Assembly (NCBI RefSeq): GCF_016107525.1
Contig: NZ_JABASR010000009.1
Span: 112,499-176,498 of the forward strand
DNA from: Psychrobacter aquimaris
GTDB taxonomy: Bacteria > Pseudomonadota > Gammaproteobacteria > Pseudomonadales > Moraxellaceae
Length of the DNA stretch: 64,000 nucleotides
Direction: 5' to 3'
Shown: positions 8,523-19,093 of the stretch, one piece after another
Layout: the number at the start of each line of letters is the position of its first letter
Numbering within the stretch: the first letter of the stretch is position 1
Notes under the pieces: generated by a model
The model's database searches: none
What the model saw: the letters and a program-made list of their open reading frames with translations, nothing else
What the model was told of the DNA's origin: nothing
Program-made: the position numbers and the translations under genes

Positions 8523-9407
8523 CTATTCTTTATTTAACCCTGTATCGCTTGCTAAGGTAGGATTGCGCTCTTCTTTAATTAAAATTTTTGCTAAAAATAA
8601 TCCTAGCTCAAACAACAACCACATCGGAACGGCGAGCATCAACATCGATACCCCATCAGGGGGTGTAACGACCGCAGCAACGGCAAAACAGCCGACAATA
8701 ATATAACGGCGTTTATCTTCTAAGCTCTGAATGGAGACGACACCAGTCAATATCAATAGCAAGGTGACGACTGGAATCTCAAAAGTTAAACCAAAGACCA
8801 TAAATAGTTTGAGTGCAAAACTTAAATAACTGTCGATGTCAGTCATTGGCAAGACGTTCTGCGGCGCGAACATAATAAAGAATTTTAGAACCCCTTTAAG
8901 GACAATAAAATAAGAGAAAGCCACACCCGCATAAAATAGAAATATAGAAGACATCAAAACGGGAATCGCGATTTTTTTCTCTTTTTTATATAAACCGGGT
9001 GCGACAAACGACCAGATTTGATAAAGAATATAGGGCATTGCAAAGAATGCTGCGACAAAAACAGTCAGACGTATCGGTGCCATAAAGTTGGAAGTGATAT
9101 CCGTCGCGATCATCGTCGAGTTGGCAGGCAACTGGGCAACCAATGGGTCGGATAAAAAATCATAGAGCTCGCGTGAAAATCCGACCAATGCTAAGAATAT
9201 GACCAGTACGGCAACGCATATCTTAATCAGATGACGACGCAGCTCAATCAAATGCTCGGTAATCGGCATATCGCCCAGTGAGCTTAGGATATCGCCAGAG
9301 TCGTCAGTATTGCTGTCGACATTACTATCAATGGAAGCTGTTGAGGTATCGATATCTGAATCCGCGACTTTTTCTTGACGGCTTTTTTTACGTTTAAATA
9401 AGCCCAC
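8523..9407 (-). CDS. tatC: Sec-independent protein translocase subunit TatC
   Basis: A 294-residue integral membrane protein. After a polar, Asp- and Ser-rich N-terminal extension of about 50 residues comes MPITEHLIELRRHLIK, the conserved cytoplasmic TatC N-terminus, then six hydrophobic helices. TatC binds the twin-arginine signal peptide and forms the receptor with TatB. The start is a GTG that shares its first G with the tatB stop (TAGTG), which implies translational coupling. The N-terminal extension is longer than in E. coli TatC (258 residues total). Confidence 0.97.
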   Translation of the reverse strand: MGLFKRKKSRQEKVADSDIDTSTASIDSNVDSNTDDSGDILSSLGDMPITEHLIELRRHLIKICVAVLVIFLALVGFSRELYDFLSDPLVAQLPANSTMIATDITSNFMAPIRLTVFVAAFFAMPYILYQIWSFVAPGLYKKEKKIAIPVLMSSIFLFYAGVAFSYFIVLKGVLKFFIMFAPQNVLPMTDIDSYLSFALKLFMVFGLTFEIPVVTLLLILTGVVSIQSLEDKRRYIIVGCFAVAAVVTPPDGVSMLMLAVPMWLLFELGLFLAKILIKEERNPTLASDTGLNKE

Positions 9408-10102
9408 TAATTACTCTCCTGCTCATTAACAGAAGCCTGTTTAGGTAAAGGACTGTCTAGATGGCTGTTTAGTAAGATATCGGCTTTATAATTTGGTAAG
9501 TAGGGCGGTTGCGGCAAACGACGCGCTTTATCATAAGCACCAAGACGAAACCACATATTTTCCCACGGTCTAGTTGTGATGGTTTGAATCACTTGATTGG
9601 CGTTATCACTAAAGTCAGTTTTTAGACTGTCGTTATCACCTTGTGCCGGTGACTGCTCAGAGCTTTCTGATTTTTCATCCTGCCTATTACTATCGTAGGC
9701 GTAGTCAAAGGCTTTTGGCCTCACTGGTCGATTATCATCATTCTCACTACTGGCTTGGCTACTTTGTCTAGGCTTATGGTCATCGATTGGATCACGTGAT
9801 GATTTTAGATGTTGGTTTTGCGAGGATTCAAACTCTTGCATACTGCCGCGCATCTCCGCCATCTCGCGCCTCATATCTGCTTCAGTCTGGCGAATTTTGG
9901 CAAGCTCTTTTTGCATAAGCTGGCGGGTCTCTGCCAAATCAAGCTCAGCTTCGATTTCAGATTGCAGGGTGGATACCGTGCGGCGAATTTTGGCATACCA
10001 TTGCCCAGCTGTACGCGCTGCCTGTGGCAGTTTTTCTGGGCCCAAGACGATTAGGGCAATAACGCCAAAGAGGAGTAGTTCAGAAAATCCGATATCAAAC
10101 AT
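9407..10102 (-). CDS. tatB: Twin-arginine translocase subunit TatB
   Basis: A 231-residue protein starting MFDIGFSELLLFGVIALIVLGP, the TatB membrane helix and hinge, followed by an amphipathic helix (KLPQAARTAGQWYAKIRR) and a charged coiled-coil region. The C-terminal half (residues about 95-231) is low complexity and polar, longer than in E. coli TatB (171 residues). It works with TatC to recognise Tat substrates. It lies 26 bases after tatA and overlaps the tatC start by one base. Confidence 0.95.
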   Translation of the reverse strand: MFDIGFSELLLFGVIALIVLGPEKLPQAARTAGQWYAKIRRTVSTLQSEIEAELDLAETRQLMQKELAKIRQTEADMRREMAEMRGSMQEFESSQNQHLKSSRDPIDDHKPRQSSQASSENDDNRPVRPKAFDYAYDSNRQDEKSESSEQSPAQGDNDSLKTDFSDNANQVIQTITTRPWENMWFRLGAYDKARRLPQPPYLPNYKADILLNSHLDSPLPKQASVNEQESN

Positions 10103-10128
10103 AATGTTCCGATGTCACTGTCTAGATG

Positions 10129-10371
10129 CTATACATTATGCTTGTCATCAACCTTAGTGGTTGTTGGGCGCTCTTCAGTGTGTGCGTTGCCATCATGATC
10201 GAGCACCACCTGCTTTTTAGCATGCTCAGTATTTTCGTCTTTGACCGCTTCTTTGAAGCCTTTGACTGCACCGCCCAAATCTTTGCCAGCATTTCTGAGT
10301 TTTGAAGTGCCAAACACGACAACGACAACGACCAATAGTATCAGCCAATGTGTAATAGAAAAACTACCCAT
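10129..10371 (-). CDS. tatA: Twin-arginine translocase pore subunit TatA
   Basis: An 80-residue protein with one N-terminal transmembrane helix ([17 protein letters not shown]), then [23 protein letters not shown], the conserved TatA amphipathic helix. TatA oligomers form the translocation path for folded proteins. AAGGA precedes the ATG. It is the first gene of tatABC on the minus strand, with hisIE 188 bases upstream in the same direction, an order common in proteobacteria. The usual FGTKKL is FGTSKL here, a minor change. Confidence 0.95.
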   Translation of the reverse strand: MGSFSITHWLILLVVVVVVFGTSKLRNAGKDLGGAVKGFKEAVKDENTEHAKKQVVLDHDGNAHTEERPTTTKVDDKHNV

Positions 10372-10559
10372 AAAGGTATCCTTGTGTCTTGGTTTTCAGT
10401 CTTTGTACGCCTACTTTGGGTTTATCGAATATCGTTATACCCAATAAAAAGCCTCGACATACAATGCGAAGTGAAACAGAGCTATATTATAACCTGCACT
10501 TGTGACAAAAAGGTGAAAGCAACAATAATCAAACAGGGCAATGGCTAGGCTTATAAAAA

Positions 10560-11402
10560 CTATCTAGCAGCTTTTTCATCGATACCTGATAACCCAAAAC
10601 GTCTTCCTAGCTCATTTAACACCGCATCCGACTCTATATCGAACCACGCCAGTCCAACCAATGTATGAAACCAGACATCGGCCACCTCATAGATGAGCTC
10701 ATGACGAGCATCATCGTATTGCGCTTTGTTTTTATTTTCGTCGCAATTGGCAAAATCTTTGGCGGCGATGATGCTTTCAGTACTTTCTTCGCCCACTTTC
10801 TCTAAGATTTTATTCAAACCCTTTGCGTATAAGCTGGCTACATAAGAGCTGTCGGCATCAGCGAGTTTACGTTCTGCCAATACACCGTCAAGCTGTTGCA
10901 AAATAGAGCGATTAGTAGTGTCATTGGTATTGACATCTGAATGGATTACATCGTGAGCCTGCGTCTCATTAGTTTTAGGAGTGGCTTTTTCTGCATCGCT
11001 TGAATGATAAATATCAGCAGGGTCTTTTAATACCTTATCGACGGTTTGCCATTCAGGCGTTTGACCAGATAAATCTAAACGCTGATAAAAGCAAGACTCG
11101 CGACCAGTATGGCAGGCGATACCGCCAGCCTGAGTGACACTAAGTACAATCACGTCTGCATCGCAGTCCAAGCGAATATCATGTACGGTCTGAGTATGAC
11201 CTGATGACTCGCCTTTATGCCATAATTTAGCACGTGAGCGCGAAAAATAAACCGCTGTCTGCGTTTGCGCGGTCAATTGTAGTGCTTCGGCGTTCATCCA
11301 AGCCATCATCAAAATACGCCCAGACTCATGATCTTGAGCAATTGCAGGAATCAAACCATCATCATTAAATTTTATGGCAGCCAGCCAAGCAGGTAACGTC
11401 AT
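10560..11402 (-). CDS. hisI: Bifunctional phosphoribosyl-AMP cyclohydrolase/phosphoribosyl-ATP pyrophosphatase HisIE
   Basis: A 280-residue fusion. Residues about 1-115 are the HisI cyclohydrolase, with [13 protein letters not shown] and the metal-binding cysteines in [15 protein letters not shown]. Residues about 165-280 are the HisE pyrophosphatase, with [16 protein letters not shown] and [17 protein letters not shown]. They catalyse the second and third steps of histidine synthesis. The two are joined by a polar linker of about 45 residues, which makes the protein clearly longer than the roughly 200-residue HisIE of enteric bacteria. It lies upstream of tatA in the same direction. Confidence 0.95.
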   Translation of the reverse strand: MTLPAWLAAIKFNDDGLIPAIAQDHESGRILMMAWMNAEALQLTAQTQTAVYFSRSRAKLWHKGESSGHTQTVHDIRLDCDADVIVLSVTQAGGIACHTGRESCFYQRLDLSGQTPEWQTVDKVLKDPADIYHSSDAEKATPKTNETQAHDVIHSDVNTNDTTNRSILQQLDGVLAERKLADADSSYVASLYAKGLNKILEKVGEESTESIIAAKDFANCDENKNKAQYDDARHELIYEVADVWFHTLVGLAWFDIESDAVLNELGRRFGLSGIDEKAAR

Positions 11403-11499
11403 AATATATCTGTCTTCTTATTTATATAGAAATCAAAGGGTAATAAAGGAATCGTAACTGATTCTATCTATGGTCTGAGTAAAAAAGCGATTGGCGTTA

Positions 11500-11669
11500 G
11501 GGCTTGTCCTCCATTCAATCGATTATCCTCTAAATGGGCTAAAAATGGCTAAATTTTGCCAAACATCCTCAAATAGCTTATCAATATCTCGATATTATTT
11601 GCGCTACTTTCCTTGTTTGACGGCAATTTATCTCATTTTTATCACCATTTTTAAAATGAAGACCCGCCC
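11500..11669. mobile_element. MITE-like element, 170 bp, with imperfect terminal inverted repeats and TA flanks
   Basis: The ends read GGGCTTGTCCTCCATT on the left and, on the opposite strand from the right end, GGGCGGGTCTTCATTT. Most of the first 16 positions match when one gap is allowed. A TA dinucleotide flanks each end (11498-11499 and 11670-11671), consistent with a TA target duplication as made by IS630/Tc1-mariner transposases. The interior is noncoding. It lies between hisIE and the thioesterase gene. Element identity is an inference, since no second full copy is present in this window. Confidence 0.55.
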
Positions 11670-11681
11670 TAATCATCAATA

Positions 11682-12125
11682 TTAAATCCTGTATAGATGT
11701 GGGTATAGAGCTTCTTTCATCGTTTTATCAAGTGCAATCGACTTATTGAGGCGAAAGTCATAGTTGACAAAATGCTGCCGCGCTTTGGCTACGGTTTCAC
11801 CAGTATACATCCGTGTAACTTTTATCACTATATTGCCGCCATTATCATATATTGGCTCAACGCCTACTTCAAATAATAGCTCTTCGCGCGCCCGTATGCG
11901 ACTGACAATAATCAGCTGTAACTCATCGATAATTAAACCGTGATAATCTGCATCGATCTCTTTAATGCCTTTAGAGTAAAAAAATCTCTGTCGCGCCTCA
12001 CATAACAATGCCGTCAATGATTCGAGTGTCAGGTATTGAGCCATATCAAGCTCAATATGACGCACGCGCATCACTGTTTCAAAGACAAATATGTTGTTAT
12101 CAAAGTCTAATTCTTTTTTTGACAC
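11682..12125 (-). CDS. Hotdog-fold thioesterase family protein
   Basis: A 147-residue protein with the beta pattern of 4-hydroxybenzoyl-CoA-type thioesterases: FETVMRVRHIELDMAQYLTLESLTALLCEARQRFF, then VGVEPIYDNGGNIVIKVTRMYTGETVAKARQHFVNYD. The usual Asp-x-Asp-x-x-Gly-His-x-Asn active-site segment is not preserved (here RHIELDMAQYLT), so its catalysis may differ or be lost. It starts with GTG, supported by AGGAG 6-7 bases upstream. Function is inferred from the fold pattern only. Its start lies about 440 bases from the divergent rpmI. Confidence 0.7.
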   Translation of the reverse strand: MSKKELDFDNNIFVFETVMRVRHIELDMAQYLTLESLTALLCEARQRFFYSKGIKEIDADYHGLIIDELQLIIVSRIRAREELLFEVGVEPIYDNGGNIVIKVTRMYTGETVAKARQHFVNYDFRLNKSIALDKTMKEALYPHLYRI

Positions 12126-12420
12126 GTTATCTCCTAGATTGATTGCAGTCTATGAGTTCTGCTAATCATGGTGTAGGTTGGTAGCGTCATAATCGTTGTA
12201 ACCGTATGATATACGCTCGATAAGTGTGATCAATAGCCTTGTCTTATGAGCACGAAGCTTATACTAAGGTTCAGTCTCTACTTAAGCACAGCTTAAGCTG
12301 ACATTCAATCTATTTGGTGGTAAATCCGTAGTTTTATGAGTGTTTTGACTAAAATATTTATAAATCGGCTCATACTCGTTATCCACTGTCATGCCTATCA
12401 GGCTAGGAGTAAAAGTTTCC

Positions 12421-12450
12421 TTGGCAAAACAGCGCATTATCTGCTAAAAT
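12421..12450 (+). promoter_or_regulatory. Predicted sigma-70 promoter of rpmI-rplT
   Basis: TTGGCA at 12421-12426 and TAAAAT at 12445-12450 are separated by 18 bases. This gives a leader of about 105 bases before rpmI. The leader contains a stem with arms TAGTGCCTGT and ACAGCCACTA (one mismatch) around 12481-12506, and a GC-rich CCTC/GAGG pairing before it. This could be an L20-type autoregulatory leader, which is an inference. Confidence 0.5.
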
Positions 12451-12561
12451 ACCGCCTCCCACCTCGAGGCAAATAGAGGTTTAGTGCCTGTTTTTACAGC
12501 CACTAATCATTATTGACTATTTGACGACCAGGTTCTAAAACAGAAAAAGAGGCAAATCATC

Positions 12562-12759
12562 ATGAAAAATAAGATGAAAACCAGAAGCGGTGCAGCTAAA
12601 CGCTTCAAAAAAACAGCGAACGGCTTTAAGCGTAAGCAAGCATTCAAAAGCCATATTTTGACCAAGAAATCACCTAAGCGTATTCGCCAGTTGCGTGGTC
12701 TTAAGTTGGTGCACAAGTCTGACGAAGCAGCAGTTCGTCGCATGTGCCCATACATCTAG
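12562..12759 (+). CDS. rpmI: 50S ribosomal protein L35
   Basis: A 65-residue basic protein with the L35 core [16 protein letters not shown] near the N-terminus and RLRGLK-like, [16 protein letters not shown] at the C-terminus. It is a component of the large ribosomal subunit. GAGGC lies about 8 bases before the ATG. It is the first gene of rpmI-rplT. The usual upstream neighbours infC and thrS are absent here, and the next gene upstream is a divergent thioesterase. Confidence 0.97.
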
Positions 12760-12909
12760 TAGGCTATCGTCATTTATCTTTAATTAAGCGCTGTTTAATT
12801 AATAGCTATTGAATTAAAAATATATGACTTTGCAATTTGATAACGATGTCTATTATCCGATGACATCGTGATTCGTTTAATAATGATTAAAAATATCTTG
12901 GAGTAATTT

Positions 12910-13266
12910 ATGGCCCGTGTAAAACGTGGTGTACAGGCGAATCGTCGTCACAAAAAAATCCTAAAACGCGCAAAAGGCTACTACGGTGCCCGTTCACGTG
13001 TTTACCGCGTAGCGGTACAGGCAGTGACCAAAGCTGGTCAATATGCTTATCGTGACCGTCGCAACAAAAAACGTACTTTCCGTCGTCTTTGGATTGCACG
13101 TATCAATGCTGGTGCACGCTTAAACGGCTTAAGCTATAGCCGCTTTATCAATGGCATGAAAAAAGCTAACATTGCAATCGATCGTCGCGTACTTGCTGAC
13201 ATCGCTATGCATGATGCAGCGACTTTCACAGCATTGGTCGAAAAAGCTAAAGCGGAACTAGCATAA
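12910..13266 (+). CDS. rplT: 50S ribosomal protein L20
   Basis: A 118-residue basic protein with the canonical L20 sequence ([25 protein letters not shown] at the start, [27 protein letters not shown] in the middle). L20 binds 23S rRNA early in assembly of the large subunit and, in E. coli, represses its own operon by binding the leader mRNA. TTGGAG precedes the ATG. It is 150 bases after rpmI. A terminator at 13369-13397 separates it from pheS. Confidence 0.98.
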   Translation: MARVKRGVQANRRHKKILKRAKGYYGARSRVYRVAVQAVTKAGQYAYRDRRNKKRTFRRLWIARINAGARLNGLSYSRFINGMKKANIAIDRRVLADIAMHDAATFTALVEKAKAELA

Positions 13267-14677
<1,411 letters not shown>

Positions 14678-14759
14678 CGTTTCCTTTGTTAATATGACAG
14701 GTTAATACGTCACCCTTTATACTAAAATCTTTATTATAAAATTCTGATCCGAGATATTT

Positions 14760-17174
14760 ATGAAAATTAGCGAACAGTGGCTACGTCAATGGGTAAATCC
14801 CAACAATACCAGTGAGCAATTGGCCGAACAGCTGACCATGGCTGGGCTAGAGATTGACGATCGCTTTGCGGTCGCCCGTGCCTTTAGCGGTGTGGTCGTC
14901 GGTGAAGTCATCAGCGTCGAGCAACATCCAGATGCTGATAAGCTACGCGTCACACAGGTAAATATCGGTGGAGCTGAGCCGTTACAAATCGTTTGCGGTG
15001 CACCCAATGTGACTGTTGGTATGAAAGTACCTGTTGCCACCGTTGGTGCCGTTTTGCCCAGCGATGACTCAAAAGGCTTTAAAATTAAAAACGGCAACCT
15101 ACGTGGTGTCGCTTCTAATGGCATGCTTTGCGGTGCGTCAGAAATTGATTTAACCGATAGCATTGATGGTCTGCTTGAGCTGCCAGCTGATGCGCCAATC
15201 GGCATGGATATCCGTGAATATTTAGGCTTAGACAACCAGATATTGGATATTTCTATCACGCCAAACCGCGGTGATTGCTTTAGTGTACGTGGTATTGCAC
15301 GCGAGATATCAGTGATTAATGATTTACCAATGCAGCCACCTGAGATTCCTGCCAATGTAGCAGGCGCTGATAACGGTGCTGATACTCCTACGGCAGCTGT
15401 AACAGTCAGTGCAGTTGAAGCGTGTCCACGTTATTTACTACAATCAATCAGTAACATTGATCGTAGTGTCGACACCCCAAAGTGGATGCAAGATGCGCTA
15501 GTTCAATCAGGACTACGCTCACACAACTTTTTGGTTGATGTGACCAACTATGTATTGATGGAATTGGGTCAACCGCTGCATGCTTTTGATGCCGATACCA
15601 TTGTTGGTGATATCGTTGTGCGTTTGGCACAGCCTGAAGAAACGATTACTTTATTGAATGAGCAAACCATTGCTTTAACTGGTGATGAATTGGTTATTGC
15701 TGATGATAAAGGCGCACTTGCACTTGCCGGAATCATGGGTGGTCAGCGTAGTAGTGTCACTGATAGCACGACCAATATTATTGTAGAGAGTGCTTTCTTT
15801 AGCCAGCTTGCTATTGCCGCTCGCGCACGCCGTTTTGGTTTGCATACCGATGCCTCACAACGCTTTGAGCGTGGGGTAGACTTTGAGTTGCCAGAGCTGG
15901 CACTGGCACGTGCTGTTGATTTGATTACTAGCGTTACTGGTGGGCAAGCCGGACAAATAGTGAAAGCGGAAAGCAGTGAGTATTTACCAGCCCGTTCACC
16001 GATCACCTTGCCAATCACTAAAGTTCGTGATGTCATCGGTATTGAGATTGATCCGTCAGAGATGGTGCGTATCTTAACCCAATTGGGCTTTGAGGTAGAG
16101 CAACAAGCGGATAGCCTGATTTGCACGCCGCCATCTTATCGCTTTGACATGAGTATCAAAGAAGATTTGATTGAAGAAATTGCGCGTATCTATGGCTATG
16201 ACAATATCCCAAGCGTATTGCCGCATTTGCAAGTCAGCATGGATTATGACGATACGGCGGACTTGACGCATGAGATGAAGCTGGCGCTGGTCGATAATGG
16301 CTATATGGAAGCGATTAGCTTTAGCTTTAGTGATGCAAAAATAGAAGCCTTGCTTGATGATAAAGCCTTAGGAGAAGTGTTGGCATTGGCCAATCCTATC
16401 TCTAGCGACTTAGCCGTGATGCGTCGTACTTTGCTATCAAGCTTATTGCCTTGCGTACAATACAACCTCAATCGACAGCAGCCACGCGTACGTTTCTTTG
16501 AGACTGGTCTAAGCTTTGTTGGTCAGAGTATTAGTGACTTAGTACAAACGCCTAGTATTGCGTTGGTAGCAGTCGGTGATGTTTGGAACGAGCAAGCGTA
16601 TCAAAATCGTGCGTTAGACTTTTATGATCTTAAGCATGATATTGAGCAGTTATTATCTGCGCAAGTGGATAGCGCTCGTATTCGCTATGAGCGTAGTGGC
16701 CTTGCCTTCTTGCATCCGGGTCAAAGTGCCAAGCTCTATATTGATGATGAGTATGTCGGTTGGTTGGGTCAGTTGCATCCTAACACAGCTAAGCAGTTAG
16801 ATTTGCCAGCTACGTGGGTTGCTCAATTATCACTTGCGCCGCTATTGACACTTGCTCGTGAGCAGCATGCTATCACCACGCCAAGCAAATTCCCGCAAGT
16901 ACGCCGTGATATTGCCATTTTAGTAGACAGTGAGATCAGCTTACAGACATTAGAGTCGACGATACGCGCGGCAGCTGGCGAGCTATTGGCTGATCTCTGG
17001 CTGTTTGATGTGTATCAAGGCGACAACGTACCAGCTGGCCAGCGTTCTTTAGCTTTTGCTCTGATATGGCAAGATAATGCACAAACGCTATCTGATGAAG
17101 CGATTAAAACCGCGACTGATAAAGTGGTACAAGCGCTAACGGAGCAGCATGCTGCAAAGTTGCGTGACAGCTAA
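14760..17174 (+). CDS. pheT: Phenylalanine-tRNA ligase beta subunit
   Basis: An 804-residue protein of normal length. It begins MKISEQWLRQWVNP and has the N-terminal tRNA-binding EMAP-like domain (VVGEVISVEQHPDADKLRVTQV), the B3/B4 editing region (ERGVDFELP, SITPNRGDCFSVRGIARE), the B5 domain and a C-terminal anticodon-binding domain (SKFPQVRRDIAILVD). It pairs with PheS and carries the editing site for mischarged Tyr. The order pheS-pheT-ihfA is conserved in gammaproteobacteria. Confidence 0.97.
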   Translation: MKISEQWLRQWVNPNNTSEQLAEQLTMAGLEIDDRFAVARAFSGVVVGEVISVEQHPDADKLRVTQVNIGGAEPLQIVCGAPNVTVGMKVPVATVGAVLPSDDSKGFKIKNGNLRGVASNGMLCGASEIDLTDSIDGLLELPADAPIGMDIREYLGLDNQILDISITPNRGDCFSVRGIAREISVINDLPMQPPEIPANVAGADNGADTPTAAVTVSAVEACPRYLLQSISNIDRSVDTPKWMQDALVQSGLRSHNFLVDVTNYVLMELGQPLHAFDADTIVGDIVVRLAQPEETITLLNEQTIALTGDELVIADDKGALALAGIMGGQRSSVTDSTTNIIVESAFFSQLAIAARARRFGLHTDASQRFERGVDFELPELALARAVDLITSVTGGQAGQIVKAESSEYLPARSPITLPITKVRDVIGIEIDPSEMVRILTQLGFEVEQQADSLICTPPSYRFDMSIKEDLIEEIARIYGYDNIPSVLPHLQVSMDYDDTADLTHEMKLALVDNGYMEAISFSFSDAKIEALLDDKALGEVLALANPISSDLAVMRRTLLSSLLPCVQYNLNRQQPRVRFFETGLSFVGQSISDLVQTPSIALVAVGDVWNEQAYQNRALDFYDLKHDIEQLLSAQVDSARIRYERSGLAFLHPGQSAKLYIDDEYVGWLGQLHPNTAKQLDLPATWVAQLSLAPLLTLAREQHAITTPSKFPQVRRDIAILVDSEISLQTLESTIRAAAGELLADLWLFDVYQGDNVPAGQRSLAFALIWQDNAQTLSDEAIKTATDKVVQALTEQHAAKLRDS

Positions 17175-17423
17175 CATATAGCTTTTATCATAGACCATGC
17201 TCTGTAGCCTCACTCTTAAAGAGACTATGGGGCATTGCTATTTGTAAGAATTATAATTTTATAAAAGTTTTTTTTCATAAAAATAGTTAAGTGGTTATTA
17301 ATAAAGGATTTTAAAGCAGTCTTTGTTAAAAAGTGGCCAGAAAACCTTTATAATAATTGACATTAACTCTCATACCGCTAAACCATGATATTCGACATCA
17401 CGACATAGCATAGGAGTCGTACT

Positions 17424-17723
17424 GTGAGCACCTTAACCAAATCTGACATGATTGAGCATTTGATGAATCATCTTGACCTAACACGTCAAGAAGGCCGCTG
17501 TTTGGTAGAGAATTTCTTCGATGAGTTGTCAGAGAGTTTGATTGATGGCAAAGAGGTCAAGCTTTCAGGCTTTGGCAACTTCGAGCTTAAAGACAAAAAT
17601 AGCCGTCCAGGCCGTAACCCTAAGACGGGAGAGCCTGTTGCGGTATCTGCACGCCGTGTGGTGACCTTCAAAACAGGGCAAAAATTCCGTCAACAAGTTG
17701 ATGAGCGTTTATTTGACGAGTAG
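17424..17723 (+). CDS. ihfA: Integration host factor subunit alpha
   Basis: A 99-residue HU/IHF-family DNA-bending protein. [12 protein letters not shown] and the arm region [21 protein letters not shown] are diagnostic, with the Pro of NPKTGE intercalating into DNA in the family. The start is GTG, with TAGGAG 9 bases upstream. Its position after pheT is typical for the alpha subunit. It bends DNA at specific sites in recombination and transcription. It is 249 bases after pheT, so it may have its own promoter. Confidence 0.95.
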   Translation: MSTLTKSDMIEHLMNHLDLTRQEGRCLVENFFDELSESLIDGKEVKLSGFGNFELKDKNSRPGRNPKTGEPVAVSARRVVTFKTGQKFRQQVDERLFDE

Positions 17724-17885
17724 TATTAATTATTGACCGTACAAGACTGACCATATAAAGGTTTCATGACTTCATGATGGTTTTTTAAGTTTTCTATTTG
17801 TTGTCAATCTAGGATTGGTTGTCTATGTTTGATAAGAAGCATTTAATATCATAAATGACCATGAACGATGATAAACGACACGCAC

Positions 17886-17916
17886 AAAAAAAGAGAGCTT
17901 AGGCTCTCTTTTTTTT
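17886..17916. terminator. Bidirectional rho-independent terminator
   Basis: The stem AAGAGAGC/GCTCTCTT has a TTAG loop, an A run before it and a T run after it. It serves ihfA on the plus strand and the small lipoprotein gene on the minus strand. Confidence 0.9.
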
Positions 17917-17948
17917 ACTACAGTACTTTCATCATATAAACGATAAAA

Positions 17949-18305
17949 TTACTGAGCTGGTTCTTCAACAACTACAACTTCGTCAGCTGCATCAACAGCA
18001 GGAGTTTCGCTAGCTACGTCTACGCTAGTAGTAGTACCGTCTACAGGAACTTCAGCGTCGATTTCGTCAGTAGCAGTAGCAACTTGAGCATCAGCGATGT
18101 CAGCTTCAGCTTCAACTACAGCAGCGTCAGCATCAGCAGTAACTTCGCCTTCAGCAGCAGCTTGATCTAGCTCTTGTGAAGCGTCTTGCACTTCTTCTTG
18201 CGCGTCAGATAAATCTTCAGCAGCGTTTTCTTTGTTGCTGTCACAGGCAGTTAGGCCCATAGTTGCAGTCATGATACCAGCTAGAGCAAGTAATTTAAGT
18301 TTCAT
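17949..18305 (-). CDS. Small acidic lipoprotein, function unknown
   Basis: A 118-residue protein with a lipoprotein signal peptide: Lys residues at 2 and 4, a hydrophobic core, and the lipobox LTAC with Cys21 as the lipidation site. The mature part is very acidic and rich in Ala, Asp, Glu and Val (for example AEDLSDAQEEVQDASQELDQ), likely helical at first and then disordered. I do not recognise a family. Composition suggests an envelope-anchored, extended acidic protein. A GGAGAA Shine-Dalgarno lies upstream of the ATG. The gene is alone, with a terminator after it. Confidence 0.75.
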   Translation of the reverse strand: MKLKLLALAGIMTATMGLTACDSNKENAAEDLSDAQEEVQDASQELDQAAAEGEVTADADAAVVEAEADIADAQVATATDEIDAEVPVDGTTTSVDVASETPAVDAADEVVVVEEPAQ

Positions 18306-19093
18306 ATGGTTTTCTCCGGGAAAATGAAATGATCAGCAGCAGCAAAAAAGGTTGAAAACTGAGATTTCTCAGAATTCAACTAGTCTTAGTTACAGCTACT
18401 CAGCTTTCACGCATTCTATAGGTTTTCTATGTAAATAGAAATAGGCTGTACAATTAAGTAACAATAAAATTGTAAATAGTGTTTTACATCGCTTATTTAT
18501 TATAATTTTTAATACAACGAGCCAAATTAATAGACGTATAATCAATGACATCAACCTATTTTAGTGGTTTTTCGATGTCTTGATTTCTACTATCCTTTTT
18601 AAGGATCTATTGTAACTATTTAGGGGTTTAATCGTGATTAAAGGGATTCATTAGCGCGATATTAAGCGTCTAGTAAAGTAGTGGGTTGTCAAAAATACTT
18701 TGGGATTACTTACTTGTTAGCAATCAGATTTGGTCCCAAAAATAAAGAATGAAGATAAAAATTACACTAGGGTCTGTTGAACATTCAAATATGGTACTGG
18801 CAGAGGCTATTTTTTAGACAATACGCAGTGAAATTTTTGACGCCTAGTCATTCTAGGTTAGACAATTTCGCCATGTATTGGCAAAAAATAGTCCTGCCCT
18901 GAAAGGCTGATGCTAAAACCACTCCAAACGTTGTTGCAAACCTAGCTAAGGTCTCGACATTATCGTCGGTTTACGCCTAGTTTGGTGCGATTTTAGCGAT
19001 CAGCAGCCCTAATATTTGAATGTTCAACAGACCCTATATAAATAATCATCAATACGAATGGCAGTATATATCGTATGTTTGAGGAATGACACT
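18306..19093. other. Long intergenic region with a MITE
   Basis: About 790 AT-rich bases between the divergent lipoprotein and metallopeptidase genes. The MITE at 18770-19034 occupies a third of it. I see no ORF or RNA gene in the remainder. Confidence 0.5.
18770..19034. mobile_element. MITE, 265 bp, with 23-bp perfect terminal inverted repeats
   Basis: Bases 18770-18792 and 19012-19034 are perfect inverted copies (outer part GGGTCTGTTGAACATTCAAA). TA flanks each end (18768-18769 and 19035-19036), as expected for a TA target duplication. The interior has no open frame of note but contains a small hairpin (CCTAG-TCATT-CTAGG). These are the marks of a nonautonomous MITE mobilised by an IS630/Tc1-type transposase. 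It ends about 60 bases before the metallopeptidase start and could supply promoter sequence. Confidence 0.85.
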
